Position numbers and translations under genes: made by a program. Source: Dichetophora obliterata (taxonomy: Eukaryota > Arthropoda > Insecta > Diptera > Sciomyzidae). From it: DNA of 64,000 nucleotides. Below, in pieces: positions 11,701 to 21,686 of the stretch. The notes beneath the pieces are model-generated. The model saw nothing but the letters and a program-made list of their open reading frames with translations, made no database searches and was not told the DNA's origin. Positions within the stretch are counted from its first letter, which is position 1; the number at the start of each line of letters is the position of its first letter. Location of the stretch: the NCBI GenBank assembly GCA_963920525.1, contig OY986436.1, forward strand, positions 12,227,467 to 12,291,466, written 5' to 3'.

Positions 11701-14700
11701 TTGCAAAGATATTAGTACTTTAAAGAATTGTTAAAATCCTTAAAACCTCCTTCTTCAAACCAAAACTTTTCAACGGAGAGTATAATTCTAAATCTAAACA
11801 TCTAAACATTTCAGTCTTCTTAAAATTGGTTCATCGACTGGCAACTTATTTTTTAATTGTACACTTAAAATTAAATGAAATTGTGTACATATTAAACGAA
11901 TTTGTTTATAGAGCTTTAAAATAGAGCTTGAAACAATTTCATTTAAGCTAAACACAAATAATTTTAAAGTTTAATTTAAAACAATAGTTTTTGTTTTCAA
12001 AACAATGTAAACAATGTTTTTAAATATACTTTCATTATTAAAATTTTAAGTTTAAACATATTTATTTAACAAAAAATTTAATGCAAAACTTTAATATTTA
12101 AAACAAATATTTTAAAACATAATTGAAAAATATTGTTATTAAATTAAAAACGAATAAATTAAATCGCCATTTTTTCGATGCCATTTTTTAACTTTTTGAA
12201 GTTTCGAAGTCGGATTCGTGATCAGCGAACCCTGGGACCACCCGTATAACAAATTTTTTGACTTCATTTGATGAAATTTACGTTTTATTGTGGCTTGAAA
12301 TATTTTAAATATAAAAATAATTAATGGGTTTTTATTTTATCTCATGTACAATATTTGTAAGACTAATTAAAAAATATTTTCAAAAACTCAAATGCAAAAT
12401 CGGGGTCTTAGTTGTATGGCAATAATATTTAATGAGTCTACTGTACATAATTTTTAATTCAATCTATGATAGAGACGTATTTTTTGTTATTGGAAGGAAA
12501 TTATAAGAGAAAATAATACAACAAACAGAAATGAGGTCACAGTTCAAAATTAAACACACTTAATTGTGTTTAAAATAGAGTTCAATTTCTATTTTAAAAT
12601 TTTTTGTTTAATTTTAAAGTATGTTTTTTTCTCAGTGTAAGCATAATTTATCAAAAATCGACAATGTTACCCGATTTTATGTAACAGCTTTTTTACATTT
12701 TTTTTACGATTTAAACATATCGAACATATACCCAAAAAGACGATGAATGACGCACGATTCAATTTGAAAAATGATATTAACCTTGTTAATGGTCGGTGGA
12801 ACATAATTCAGGAACAAAAAATTAAGTTTATTATAAAACGAAAGACGACATTGCACTGCACTCCTTGCACTTGTCTTCCTTGTTCCGGCAAAGCCAGCTT
12901 TTAAATTTAGAATTTTTTCGAAATTGTCACGATATATATGCTCAGGTTTTTGACATAACCCCAAGTGGCACAATCCCAATTTTTAATTTTGGGATTATGT
13001 CACTCCTTATACAGTGACATAAACCCAAATTTTTTACTTGGGGTAATGTCACTGCTTGTAAAGTGTCATAACCCCAATTGGGATAATGTCACTTTTGAGC
13101 CTAAAAATGAGAAAATTTGGATAGACATTTCGAAATATTTTGTTTTTAGCCAAAATTAATTTTTTTGATAATTTTTTCGTGGAACGTACGCATGTATTAA
13201 GAGCTTTAAATTCCAAATCTGTACAAATTCATGGCCGCTCTCATCTGGTTTAGAAGTTATAGGGGTCCAAATTAAAGAAAATGGGCTTGAAAACTTGCTA
13301 TTTTTCTATTAATTGTATACTTTTATAAACTAAGCAAGAGTATTTAAATAAAACTTATTCTATTACCCATTCAATAAGCTATTAAGCATTAAATTCCATG
13401 CATTACTTTTCAAGATTTATTACACTTTTATAACATATGTAATTCCCAACTTTTTCAATAAACTAAACCAGTTTATATTTTTTCTTTAATTTGCACTTCC
13501 AGCCTAATATATCATAAAATTAAAAATTTTTATAAAAAGTCGCGTGATTTTTGGGATTTCTGAAATTATATCGTATATATTCTGAAATCGATTATACTGA
13601 AAAAAGTAAAAATGTGCACTTTTATTACATATGTAAATCCCAACTTTTTTCAATAAACTAAACCAGTTCATTTTTTTATCTTCTTTAATTTGCACTTCCA
13701 GCCTAATATTATATCAAAAAATTAAAAATTTTTATATAAAATCGCGTGATTTATAGAAAAACTATAAAAGTATTTTGGATTTTTGACTTCTTTTTATTTG
13801 GGAATATGTCATCCCTACCATAGTGACATAATCCCAAAATTAAAAATTGGGATTGTGCCACTTGGGATTATATCACGGCACCAAATGTTCATATGTTCTT
13901 TTAATTGCAATATTTTATTGAATTTGTGAAATCACTTTATCTTCTGCAAATATTTTTTTAAAGATTGTACACGCAAAAAAAAGAAGAAGCTTTGTATTGC
14001 AAGTAGGGCACTCAATTTCGGGACGCTTCGGCAATCCCGGGATCCCGGGAATATTTTGTACAGTTTGTTTAAGAATGGTTTATATATTTATATTTTTCTC
14101 TTCATATTTAGTTGAGATAGTAAAAAAAAATTTTATTTTTGTATTATTAAAATTACATTTCAATATTTCTAAGGAAATATCATGTGTTTCAAACATAATT
14201 TTTTAATGAAATTGTCACTATCTGAAAAGCAGGTGACAATTTTTATCAAAATTCATTATTTTTGAGCTTCAAATTTTGTTTGAAATCAAAAAATTACAAC
14301 AAACACGTAGGAATATTAAAAATACTGTGTAACAATTGTTACTTTGCCAGAACGACTATTGGTAAGGAACATTGTGCTATTTTGTACAAATAGTTTTAGA
14401 AAATTTTTTATTTTAAAATTTGTGAAAAGCACATAAATTTTTTCTTGGGTAGTATCATCGAATTTTTTGTAGGAATATTTTGGAATTTTTTTTTGTAGAG
14501 ACAATCCCGTGATCCCGGAAATCCCGGGATTTTAGGACTTGCAGTCCCGGAATTTTTTAAGTAAAAAATATTTTTGAAAATGCCAAATGTACTAAAAATC
14601 TACCAGATATGAAAATCTACTAAAAATCTACTAGCGACTTAAAAAAATTTTCTAAATCTACCAATCTAGTAGTGAATCTACTGAAAACGGTCACCCTGAC

Positions 14701-15205
14701 TGCAAATTTCCTACTATTACACCTTTTTAATTTTTAACATACTTACGCCAATTGTAACCAGCCAAGCGTGCAGTGCGGTGCCTGCTAGACCCATGCTTAG
14801 ACATAACCAGCTCATGTAGATACTGACAAAACCGATGCATACATGATTTATCACATTAAGGAAATATTCCACACGTTGTACGATTTGACGCGTTTCACTA
14901 TTTGGCATTGTATCAACTCTCATTTTGCACGACAAAAACACATAAGAGTCTCGCGAATATTTTGAAGTGCGCGCACAAAGATTCGCCTTGGATGAATAGC
15001 AACTACTTTGGTAGCCACCACTGTTGCGGCTAGACGTTAGCGATGCCGACAACGGCGACGATGCGAGGCGTACGTTAAGAGCTGCGTGTAAATTTTGCTC
15101 ATCGGCAGCAGCAATAGAAGCAGAACTTTTGCACGTTGTTGTGCCGTAATCGGTCCGGACGTTACTAACGCCGGGTTTCTCCTCAGATGCCATGGAAGAG
15201 GCCAT
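2723..15205 (-). CDS. Cytochrome b561-type transmembrane reductase (gene A), three exons
   Basis: Spliced exons on the minus strand are 15205-14747, 3296-3104 and 3036-2723, encoding 321 aa. Exon 1 ends at GGC/GTAAGT (phase 0) and exon 2 ends at CTAG/GTGAGT (phase 1). The protein is a multi-pass b561 domain like the CYB561D family, which moves electrons across membranes using two b hemes, usually from ascorbate. Four candidate heme histidines are present: H146 (LHAWL), H184 (TTIHW), H214 (IHAKLG) and H254 (FHIVLG). The C-terminal half has hydrophobic membrane segments. Compared with gene B it carries about 90 extra N-terminal residues rich in Ser and Ala; if that extension is not translated, a Met near residue 94 could start the conserved part. 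Exon 2 and 3 lengths (193 and 314 nt) equal those of gene B. Intron 1 is 11,450 bp and intron 2 is 67 bp. Family assignment is firm; the physiological substrate is not visible. Confidence 0.85.
3352..5461. mobile_element. Foldback (FB-like) transposon with 9-bp target duplication
   Basis: A 2,110-bp element inside intron 1 of gene A. Its ends are inverted repeats beginning GGCTCTRTGAAATAAGGCC. It is flanked by a perfect 9-bp direct repeat TTAGAAAAC at 3343-3351 and 5462-5470. Both arms are built from short repeats of the GAAATAAGGCCCCAA type, facing inward from each side, with a less repetitive centre (about 3720-4200). Nine-base duplications and internally repetitive arms are typical of fly Foldback and Mutator-like elements. 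No transposase is seen; the open frames within it are translated short repeats. Its left end lies 46-55 bp from the exon 2 acceptor. Confidence 0.88.
5471..6534. other. Unassigned intronic stretch with one dispersed repeat
   Basis: No gene is supported. A segment at about 5876-5948 recurs in reverse complement at about 34174-34250, next to the LTR element, sharing words such as CGATCAAGTAGAACTTC and AAAACCTTGTTTCGA. This marks an old dispersed repeat. Confidence 0.55.
6535..8395. repeat. Large block of the ~243-bp repeat, in both orientations
   Basis: About eight diverged half-units of the repeat at 1-836, some in each orientation: CGCTGAATCCGAATCC appears in the first part and GATTCAGCGACC in the later part. 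The unit is interrupted at 7096-7368 by a piggyBac-like MITE. Open frames such as 8006-8332 run through the repeat and are not genes. The block lies in intron 1 of gene A. Confidence 0.8.
7096..7368. mobile_element. piggyBac-like MITE (TTAA target)
   Basis: A 273-bp insertion flanked by TTAA at 7092-7095 and 7369-7372. Its ends are inverted repeats starting CCCTTAACTG, with a related inner GGTCC/GGACC pair. TTAA duplication and a CCC start are hallmarks of the piggyBac superfamily. Neighbouring copies of the host repeat run straight through this point (GCGAACACTAGGTAAAATGG elsewhere, versus GCGAACTTTAAGTATAAATGG once the insert is removed), which supplies an empty-site comparison. Confidence 0.85.
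8733..8905. repeat. Imperfect hairpin around TATGGTAGAAG
   Basis: CATAGCTATGGCATGGTAGAAG on the left is mirrored by CTTCTACCATAAGCTATG on the right, with GATAGAGATAGCTGCAGCG opposite a partly matching segment. The arms are about 40 bp with several mismatches. It may be a decayed MITE; no target duplication is visible. An open frame at 8831-9076 crosses it without recognisable content. Confidence 0.4.
8948..9489. mobile_element. MITE with GAGGTATTCACGATCTGGAGC ends (TTCACGAT group)
   Basis: A ~542-bp element whose inverted ends read GAGGTATTCACGATCTGG and continue through GAGCTC and GCTCTTGTGCAAAAAAGC. A further inverted GAGCTC-containing segment lies inside (about 9325-9400). The left flank is TA; the right flank is TT. 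The outer 14 bases match the tip shared by several other elements in this window. No coding region is supported. Confidence 0.75.
9514..9746. mobile_element. Short inverted-repeat element (AGCGGTCAGAT ends)
   Basis: AAGCGGTCAGATAAATGTT on the left matches the reverse complement of AACATTGATCTGACCGCT on the right, giving arms of about 25 bp with mismatches around ~180 bp of unremarkable AT-rich sequence. Probably a small MITE; borders are approximate. Confidence 0.5.
10149..10403. mobile_element. 255-bp palindromic MITE (TATCTGTGG ends)
   Basis: Inverted arms of about 55 bp start ATATCTGTGGTYACAAGG and run through AATAAYGACTAA and a TATCGTA..ACGATA stem. Terminal TA dinucleotides on both sides could be a target duplication. 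Non-autonomous, with no coding capacity. Confidence 0.7.
10406..10510. repeat. Solo copy of the CGATCGAAYTGCGATA repeat
   Basis: This segment resembles the left end of the inverted-repeat element at 57910-58496, sharing CGATCGAA, TGCGATA and AAAGTAACTTT in the same order and spacing. No matching right end was found nearby, so it is probably an isolated fragment. Confidence 0.5.
10520..11045. repeat. Diverged ~120-bp tandem repeat
   Basis: Four to five copies are recognisable by the order AAAACGCACATTTTTAAA, CGTTTTTA, AACTAYGAAYGTTTTA, and ATATTTTACGCTATA. Copies begin near 10534, 10600, 10735, 10850 and 10972. Non-coding intronic DNA. Confidence 0.65.
12951..13875. mobile_element. Nested inverted-repeat element (AAGTGGCACAATCCC ends)
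   Basis: About 55-bp arms contain AAGTGGCACAATCCCAATTT and GGGATTATGTCACT in mirrored order at both ends, forming a strong foldback of 925 bp. Inside, a ~178-bp segment is duplicated directly (about 13435-13530 and 13613-13750), each copy with CTTTAATTTGCACTTCCAG. A third ATGTCACT/AGTGACAT series lies near the left arm. Non-autonomous. Confidence 0.75.
14014..14556. mobile_element. Nested element with CCCGGGAT-rich ends
   Basis: The left end has AATCCCGGGATCCCGGGA and the right end a diverged mirrored set (GATCCCGGAAATCCCGGGAT), with GGGAC/GTCCC just outside. The GC-rich tips stand out sharply in this AT-rich region. The frame at 13997-14206 covers the left tip and is not a gene. Borders are approximate. 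Confidence 0.5.
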
Positions 15206-15430
15206 ATTAAACGTGTTGAATATTTGTATAAGTGTATAATTTTTATTATTATTATTATATATTTATTTTGTTTTGAATTGCTTATCGCAATATTTTAAAT
15301 AATTAAGCTTTAGGCTGCTGTTTTGGTCTGATAAGAGAGATAGGGTGAAGCACAAGTTTGTCAAGCAGTAGCTATGTAGATGTAGGTGAAGCGATTAGAG
15401 ATTAGTATCTTTGAAAGATGATATCAAAGC
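15206..15430 (-). promoter_or_regulatory. Probable 5' flank and promoter of gene A
   Basis: The ~220 bp upstream of the gene A start contain no recognisable repeat, unlike the sequence on either side, so the promoter and 5' leader most likely lie here. Several TAT/ATA runs occur near 15245-15270 but no convincing TATA box can be singled out. Confidence 0.3.
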
Positions 15431-15905
15431 TTAGTGTGTCAACACCATTTTCAATTGTTATTCCATTTAAATAATGAATTTTAAAAAAATCATTGAAATT
15501 GAGAAATTTAATGTGCAATTTTAAAAAGATACATTGAAATTCAAAAATTTCATTTTATTTTTATTTTATGATCAACTGCAACTCGAAAAAGATCAAGCAA
15601 AATTTAAAAAAAAAAATCAGTGGAAATAAAGAAATTTCATTTAAAGTTAAACAAAAAAGCAATTGAAATTCCATTTTAAAATCAGAAAAGTTAAGTTTAA
15701 AATAAGTCAGAAAAGATAAATTGAAATTCAGAAATGATCAATTAAAATCCAGAAGTTCAATTTCGAATTCAGAAAAGATCAATCGAAGTTCAGAAAGTGC
15801 ATTTGAAAATTGGAAAATATCAGTTGAAACTCCAACGAAAATTCAGAAATGATCAATTTAAATTCAGAAATTCGATTTGAAATTTAGAAAAGATAAAGTA
15901 TAAAC
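15430..15905. repeat. Degenerate GATCAATTGAAATTCAGAAA repeats
   Basis: Roughly 35-45 bp units with the words TGAAATTCAGAAA, GATCAATT and AAAAGAT recur about ten times with heavy divergence. Non-coding. Confidence 0.6.
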
Positions 15906-18082
15906 CAGGGACAGTAACGGTTATAATTTTTTTCAAAAAATTCTACAAATAATCGTTATTTTTTGACTGATTTCATTTCGATCATAAATAAAAGTTAAAA
16001 TTTGACTTATTTTTTCGATCAAAAATATAAATTAAAATTTTACTTTTATTTTTTTTATTAAAAATAAAAATCAATTATGACTAAAATATTTTTTTGTCAA
16101 TATATGACTTTTATTTTTTCGATCAAAAATATAAGTTAAAATTTGATGTGAACTATTTTCGATCAAAAATATAAGTTAAAATTTGATTTTAATTTTTTTT
16201 ATTAAAAACAAAAGTTAAAATTTGACTCGATCAAAAATAGAGATTACAAATTTGACAGATCATAAAATTTGACACTATAACATGACACCATACTTGAAAT
16301 TGTTAATACACCCCCAAAATTTAATTTTACCGTTAAAAAAATCGATTTTTAGGTACTTGACACATTAAACAATCCTTAATTTAGCTATTTTTTAACCGAT
16401 TTTCGGTTTTAAATCGGTTTTGGAAAGATAAAAGATAAAGATTTCAAAATGTGAACATAAGACTTTTTCAACGTTTTTCGAAAAGTTCCCGGGGGGACAC
16501 GTTGATTTCTGATTCTACTCTTAAAAACTAAATTTTGGTATATAAAACTTTAATATTAACTAACGGCAAATGGTCACGAAAAGTGCTCAAAGCGTTTTTG
16601 GCTAAGCATTCATTATTTGGAAAAACAAGAAATCTTTTCTTCGGTTTTTTGCGTATTTCTAAGAAACTAATGAAACAATTTTCATCAATTTATATTTTTT
16701 CGATCTAAAATATAAGTTAAAATTTGATGTGAATTTTTTTCGATCAAAAACATGAGTTAAAATTTGATTTAAATTTTTTTTTTTATTGAAAATAAAAGTT
16801 AAAATTTGACTTCTATTTTTTTGATCAGAAGTAAAAGTTAAAATTTGTCTTTTATTTTTTGAGCAAAAAATTTAACTTTTATTTTTCCGGTCAAAAATAG
16901 AGATTAAAAATTTTGACAGACCAAATTCTTATTAACTTTTATAATAGTTTAAATTTTCTAAACAATTAATATAGTACATTTTTTATTCTTTTACACCTAC
17001 ATATATTAGAAACATTTTTGGACAGATATAAAACCATTGCCATTGAAAAAAAAGTCAAATTTTAAATCAAAAATAAAAGTTTTGATATGACTTTTATTTT
17101 TCGATCAAAAATATAAGTTAAAATTTGATTTTCATTTTTGTATCATAAAAAAGATAAAAATAAAAGTTAAAATTTGACTTTTATTTTTCCGATAAAAAAT
17201 AAAGTTAAAATTTCACATTTATTTTTTCGATCAAAAATATAAGTTAAAATTTGGTGTGAATTTTTTCGATCAAAAATATAAGTTAAAATTTGATTTTAAT
17301 TTTTTTTATCATAAAAAAGATAAAAAAAGATAAAAGTTAAAATTTGACTTTTATTTTTTCGATAAAAAATAAAAGTTAAAATTTGACATTTATTTTTTTG
17401 AGCAAAAATAAAAGTTAAAATTTGACTTTTATTTTTTAAAATTTAAATTTTTAAATTTGACAGATCAATTTCTTATTAGCATTTATAGCAGTTTAAATTT
17501 TCAAAACAAGTAATAGAGTACATTTTTTATTCTTTTACACCTATATTAATAATATTTTTGGACAGAGATAAGACCATTGCCATCGAAAATAGCAAAAGTC
17601 AAATTTTAACTGTTACTGTTGATCAAAAAAATTAAAGTCAAATTTTAACTTTTATTTTTGATTAAAAATAAAAGTCAAATTTTAACTTAAATTTTTGATC
17701 GAAAATATTAAAGTAAAATTGTAACTTTTATTTTGATCAAAAAATAAAAGTCAAATTTAAACTTTTATATTTGATCAAAAAATAAAATTAAAATTTTAAC
17801 TTTTATTTTTGATAAAAAAATAAAGGTCAAGTTTAAGCTTACATTTTTGATCGAAACAATTTTGATCAAAAAATAAAAGTCAAATTTAAACTTTCATATT
17901 TGATCAAAATAATAAAAGTCAAATTTTAACTTTTATTTTTGATCGAAATAAAATTGGTCAAAAAATCACGATTAATTTATTGACGTTTTTAAAAAAATCA
18001 GAAAAATTAAAATCATTGAAGATTTTATTATTCCTTAGCTAACAAGCATCACATTGCTGTATTCACATATCGAATAGACTCA

Positions 18083-18776
18083 AGCGCTTATTATAATAGA
18101 CGGAACGGGACGTAGTTAAGCGTCATCGTGGTGAAACGAAACGTTTTCAAACGAAGTGGCGATTATAATAGCATCGGAAGAGGAGTTAATTTATTTTTTT
18201 TATTTTTTACTACAAAACAAATTTCATCAATTCTTCTTTTCTGATTATTTTAAAACATGAATTCAATCAAAATTTATCAAAAATACGGAAAACAAAAGAA
18301 ATGCAGAATAAAATGAATAGTAGCATCTGTCAACATAAATTATTTACTCGAAAACGTTACGGATCGCTGCGGAGAAATCAAAAATTAATAGATCTCAACG
18401 TCCCGTGCCGTTCCGTTCCGTCTTATTATAATCGAACTCATAAGAAAATCATGTAATAGATTAGGGGTATTCACGATTCAGTGCACTTGCCTGTGCAGTT
18501 GTGCAGTTAGGTTTTCGTGAACACACCACCATCACCATTTCAAAGCTGTCAAAATTTTTCAATGCACACAAGTGCACAACTGCTCGAGTCCTCAAGTTGA
18601 AAGTAATAGTACAAAAGCACTTGCGCAGATTTTTGACGTACGTGCAATTTGATTTTGTTAAGTGCACAAGTCCTCAACTGCTCAGGCAAGTGCACTGAAT
18701 CGTGAATACCCCTATTGTAAAGTGGCATTTCTCAACATTCTATAACGTTCTGTTCCGTCTATTATAACCAGCGCTT
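18083..18776. mobile_element. MITE with TATTATAATAGACGGAACG ends
   Basis: The left end GCGCTTATTATAATAGACGG is mirrored by CCGTCTATTATAACCAGCGC at the right. An inner inverted set, GACGGAACGGGACG against CGTCCCGTGCCGTTCCG, strengthens the fold. The element is split by the insertion at 18464-18712. Confidence 0.65.
18464..18712. mobile_element. MITE of the GTGCACTTGCC family (TTCACGAT group)
   Basis: A 249-bp element flanked by TA, with inverted ends GGGGTATTCACGATTCAG continuing GTGCACTTGCCTG. It is inserted into the GACGGAACG MITE. The same family occurs at 55209-55496, 57502-57752 and 61568-61823. The open frames on both strands (18461-18667 and 18501-18698) are by-products of the palindrome. 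Confidence 0.85.
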
Positions 18777-18838
18777 TACTCTTTCCATTTGACTTTTTGA
18801 ATATTAATTTCGAAAATAGCTGTTCTTTTCGGTCCCTG

Positions 18839-20207
18839 ATTTAAGCACATAAAAGATTATTCTAAATTAAAAAAATAGCAAAAGAACAAGATTAAAGACT
18901 CTCGGTATATTATATGAAAATATTTATTTTCTGAATTGCTATTTCAAAAAAAGAGTGAAGATGCTAAGCATTGATATAACTATTTTACTCCAAAAGGGAA
19001 ATGGTTTTTGTTAAACTTTTTTTTATGTATTTCCAAAGAATCGTTTTCAAGATATTGAGGCAAAAAAGCTTTTTTGGCACTATTTTTAGTTATTTTCTCA
19101 TATTTCAATAAATTTGTATCCGGCCGGCAGAAATTGCAAATCGTTTGAAAGATATTTTGTCCATTTTCCAATAGTATGTGAAATCAAATCTGATTTGATG
19201 TAGTAACAGGCGATCAATATCTAAAAAGTGTTTTTTCGCCCCTTTTAAAAAGCCGATAAATTTTAATTCCTACTGTTTATTCAAAATTTTGTTTTGATAT
19301 TTTTAAGATTGTTGTTGTAAGACCATTTTTCACAAATATTACAATAGACAATAGTAGACCCCTTAAACACCACCCTGCAAAAATCTGTCATTTTGAATGT
19401 GCCACTTTTTGTCATTTTCATCCAGGTCATTTTGTCAGGTGTATTAAGTAAAATTTAAATATAAATTTTGTATTAAGTGAAACAATTAAAATTTACGAAT
19501 TCTTAAAAAGTCGGACATTTTTTATACTTTATTTTACTTTGATCGTTCTATTCCATCAAAAACTACCTTTTAATCGATCAATTTCTGCAAGTGACAACAA
19601 ATCTATTTTTCAATATACATCACGAAAATCATTTCGAAAATTATTTTCAAGATAAAAATAGTAGCAGTCGATTGCAATCTACTGCCAAAAATACATAGGA
19701 AAAAAGTTTTCAAGAAATATTTCCTGTGATAAGGCTCAGATTTGTATGTTAGTGTAATTAACAAGAATTTTGTCTTTTATGGGTAATTTATTATCTCTTT
19801 GTGTTATAAGCAATTTGAGACTAAATTTCTTAATGGTGTGTAAGGTAATTGTTATCTTAAATACAATTTTATATGCTTTTCATTTGTTCACATTTGTATA
19901 TACATATGTATATTACAACTTAATACAAAATCTTGCCGACCTATGATAATAAGATATAATATAACCTATGTCAAGGTTATCTAGAGATATTTAGCATTAG
20001 CTAATTTTAATCGGCTAAAAGAGTGATTATTGAGAAGAGCGATTTTCTACGTCGCAAAAAAGTATAATATTTAAAAGAATGTTTACGAGAGTTTTAATAA
20101 AGAAAAATTTACTAAAAGGAAAATAACCATTATTTGGATGAAAAAACGTTGGCTTTTCCGACTTTGTTGAGTTATAACTATTTGTTTAATTTGCTTATAT
20201 GAGCTAT
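18839..20207. other. Unassigned intergenic stretch
   Basis: AT-rich, with no supportable gene, RNA or inverted-repeat structure. The frame at 18980-19171 shows no family signature. Confidence 0.5.
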
Positions 20208-20248
20208 TTTCTGACAGCTGTAATTGACAGCTGTTATTGACAGCTGTG
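20208..20248. promoter_or_regulatory. Triple CAGCTG (E-box) cluster
   Basis: Three copies of TTGACAGCTGT-like sequence with CAGCTG cores, spaced 14-16 bp apart. CAGCTG is the E-box bound by many bHLH dimers. The nearest recognised gene is more than 5 kb away, so a regulatory role is only a possibility. Confidence 0.35.
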
Positions 20249-21424
20249 ATATGTGAATTGCACTAATGTTATTCAAATAATAATGTATATTACTTTTTAA
20301 ACAATTATATAAGTATTGACATAAAATTAAACTTTTCTTCTGAACAAGTTGGCTATCAAATTTTAACAGTTAATAGTTGATGTTGGTCTTTATCTTATGT
20401 CTTTTATAAGTTTTTATTTTTTAACTGCCGTTAATAAATTTACCAGCTTTTGGCTTACATTTTTTGTATAGATAGATTTTATAGCATGTGATATTTTTCT
20501 ATTTATGTAATAATTTTACTTTTTTAAGGGGAAAACCAAAACTTTAAAAAACACAAGCAAAGAATACGTTTGTTTTCAGCACGAATTAAACTTTAAACAA
20601 GTCTTTAAATATTCCTAATACTCAGTTGCAGTAGACACAACAATAAAAACCGCCCACTTTTAAATACAAACAAAGACTGATTAAAATAAGTTTATTGAGA
20701 ATTGAAGCGACAAAGCAGCATACCAAAGAAAAAATAAATAAATAACACAAAAAGCTTTCGGCAAAATCTTGTGAAACCCAAGCCAAGCTTTGCTGTAAAC
20801 CCCCAAGAATCTTCCTGGAAAGCGAGAGCAAAATTTAAATGCCATTAAAAACCGAAGCATGGGCGTCTGCAGAATTTTTTGTATGAGGGAAAGGGTAAGG
20901 TCTTTGTATGGAAAATCAAGTGTAGTTAAACCTCTAGTGATTATGAAATAAAAATGTTCTATTAAATTTATGGCGTTTTCGTTTCTCCTAAAAATGCTGA
21001 AAAAAAATAGTGAACTCTAAAATTGAATCGTGATCTTTTCTCGAAAATGTTGACCTCAAAAGTAAAAAAAAAAAATCACAATTCTCAAAGATGGTATAAA
21101 GATGGCACAAAAATGCAACCTTTTTCGAGAAACGAAAACGCGTTAGTTTTTTGAGTGTTTTGTGTTATGTGAATGATTTTAAAGTTTAAAATGTGCATGC
21201 AAATTAATTCGACAGGCTAACCCTTGAATACATATCTCCTCTAAAGTATTTAAACGCTACTCTATAGATAATATGACGAGTTTACGTAAACGCTTATCAA
21301 TGAGAAAAAATTTAATGATTAAATTTAAAAATCCAATCAGTTGAAAAAATTGTATACCTACGTAATATTTAATATATACTAAGCTTTTTATATTTTACAA
21401 ATTTTTTTGTCAAGTTAATCATAT
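20249..21424. other. Unassigned intergenic stretch
   Basis: No supportable gene. The 69-codon frame at 20622-20831 (minus) is hydrophobic but has no homology signature or gene context that I recognise. Confidence 0.45.
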
Positions 21425-21426
21425 TA

Positions 21427-21583
21427 GGGCAGTTCACGATCTTGTTGCATCGTTGCAAATGCAAAATAAGCAGCTTTCACAAAAACAAAAAGCATTGAAA
21501 AGCTTTTGCAACATATGCTTTTTGTTTTTGTAAAAACTGTTTATTTTGCATTTGCAACGTTGCAGCAAGATCGTGAACTGCCC
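21427..21583. mobile_element. 157-bp near-perfect palindromic MITE (TTCACGAT group)
   Basis: Flanked by TA on both sides. Arms of ~75 bp start GGGCAGTTCACGATCTTG and run through CGTTGCAAATGCAAAATAA and AAAAACAAAAAGCAT almost to the centre. A transcript would fold into one long hairpin. No coding capacity. Confidence 0.85.
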
Positions 21584-21686
21584 TATTGATATAAAACTAT
21601 TGCAAGCTCGTTTTTTGCATTAAGGTGTTAACCACAAAGCAATTTTATTTAAACCAGAGTTAATGCCAACATTTTATAAATATTTA

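Larger units (their letters stand above)
11214..14698. mobile_element. 3.5-kb hAT-like non-autonomous element
   Basis: Ends are inverted repeats CAGGGTGGCCGTTTT and, in reverse complement, CAGGGTGACCGTTTT (14 of 15). The flanks are ACTACAAA (11206-11213) and ACTGCAAA (14699-14706), an 8-bp duplication with one mismatch. CAGGG ends with 8-bp duplications fit the hAT superfamily. No transposase frame is seen: the interior is AT-rich and holds two further inverted-repeat elements (12951-13875 and about 14014-14556). The right end is about 40 bp from the exon 1 donor of gene A. Confidence 0.75.
15906..18838. mobile_element. Foldback block of TTTGACTTTTATTTTTCGATC repeats, possibly hAT-like
   Basis: Ends read CAGGGACAG on the left and, in reverse complement, CAGGGACCG on the right; the 8-bp flanks agree at only 5 of 8 positions. 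From about 15960 to 17450 the unit is AAAGTTAAAATTTGACTT plus TTTTTCGATCAAAAATA. From about 17600 to 17960 the same unit runs in reverse complement, making a giant hairpin. A ~120-bp spacer with TACATTTTTTATTCTTTTACACC is duplicated directly at about 16930-17045 and 17470-17585. Two MITEs are nested at the right. No coding region. Confidence 0.6.
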
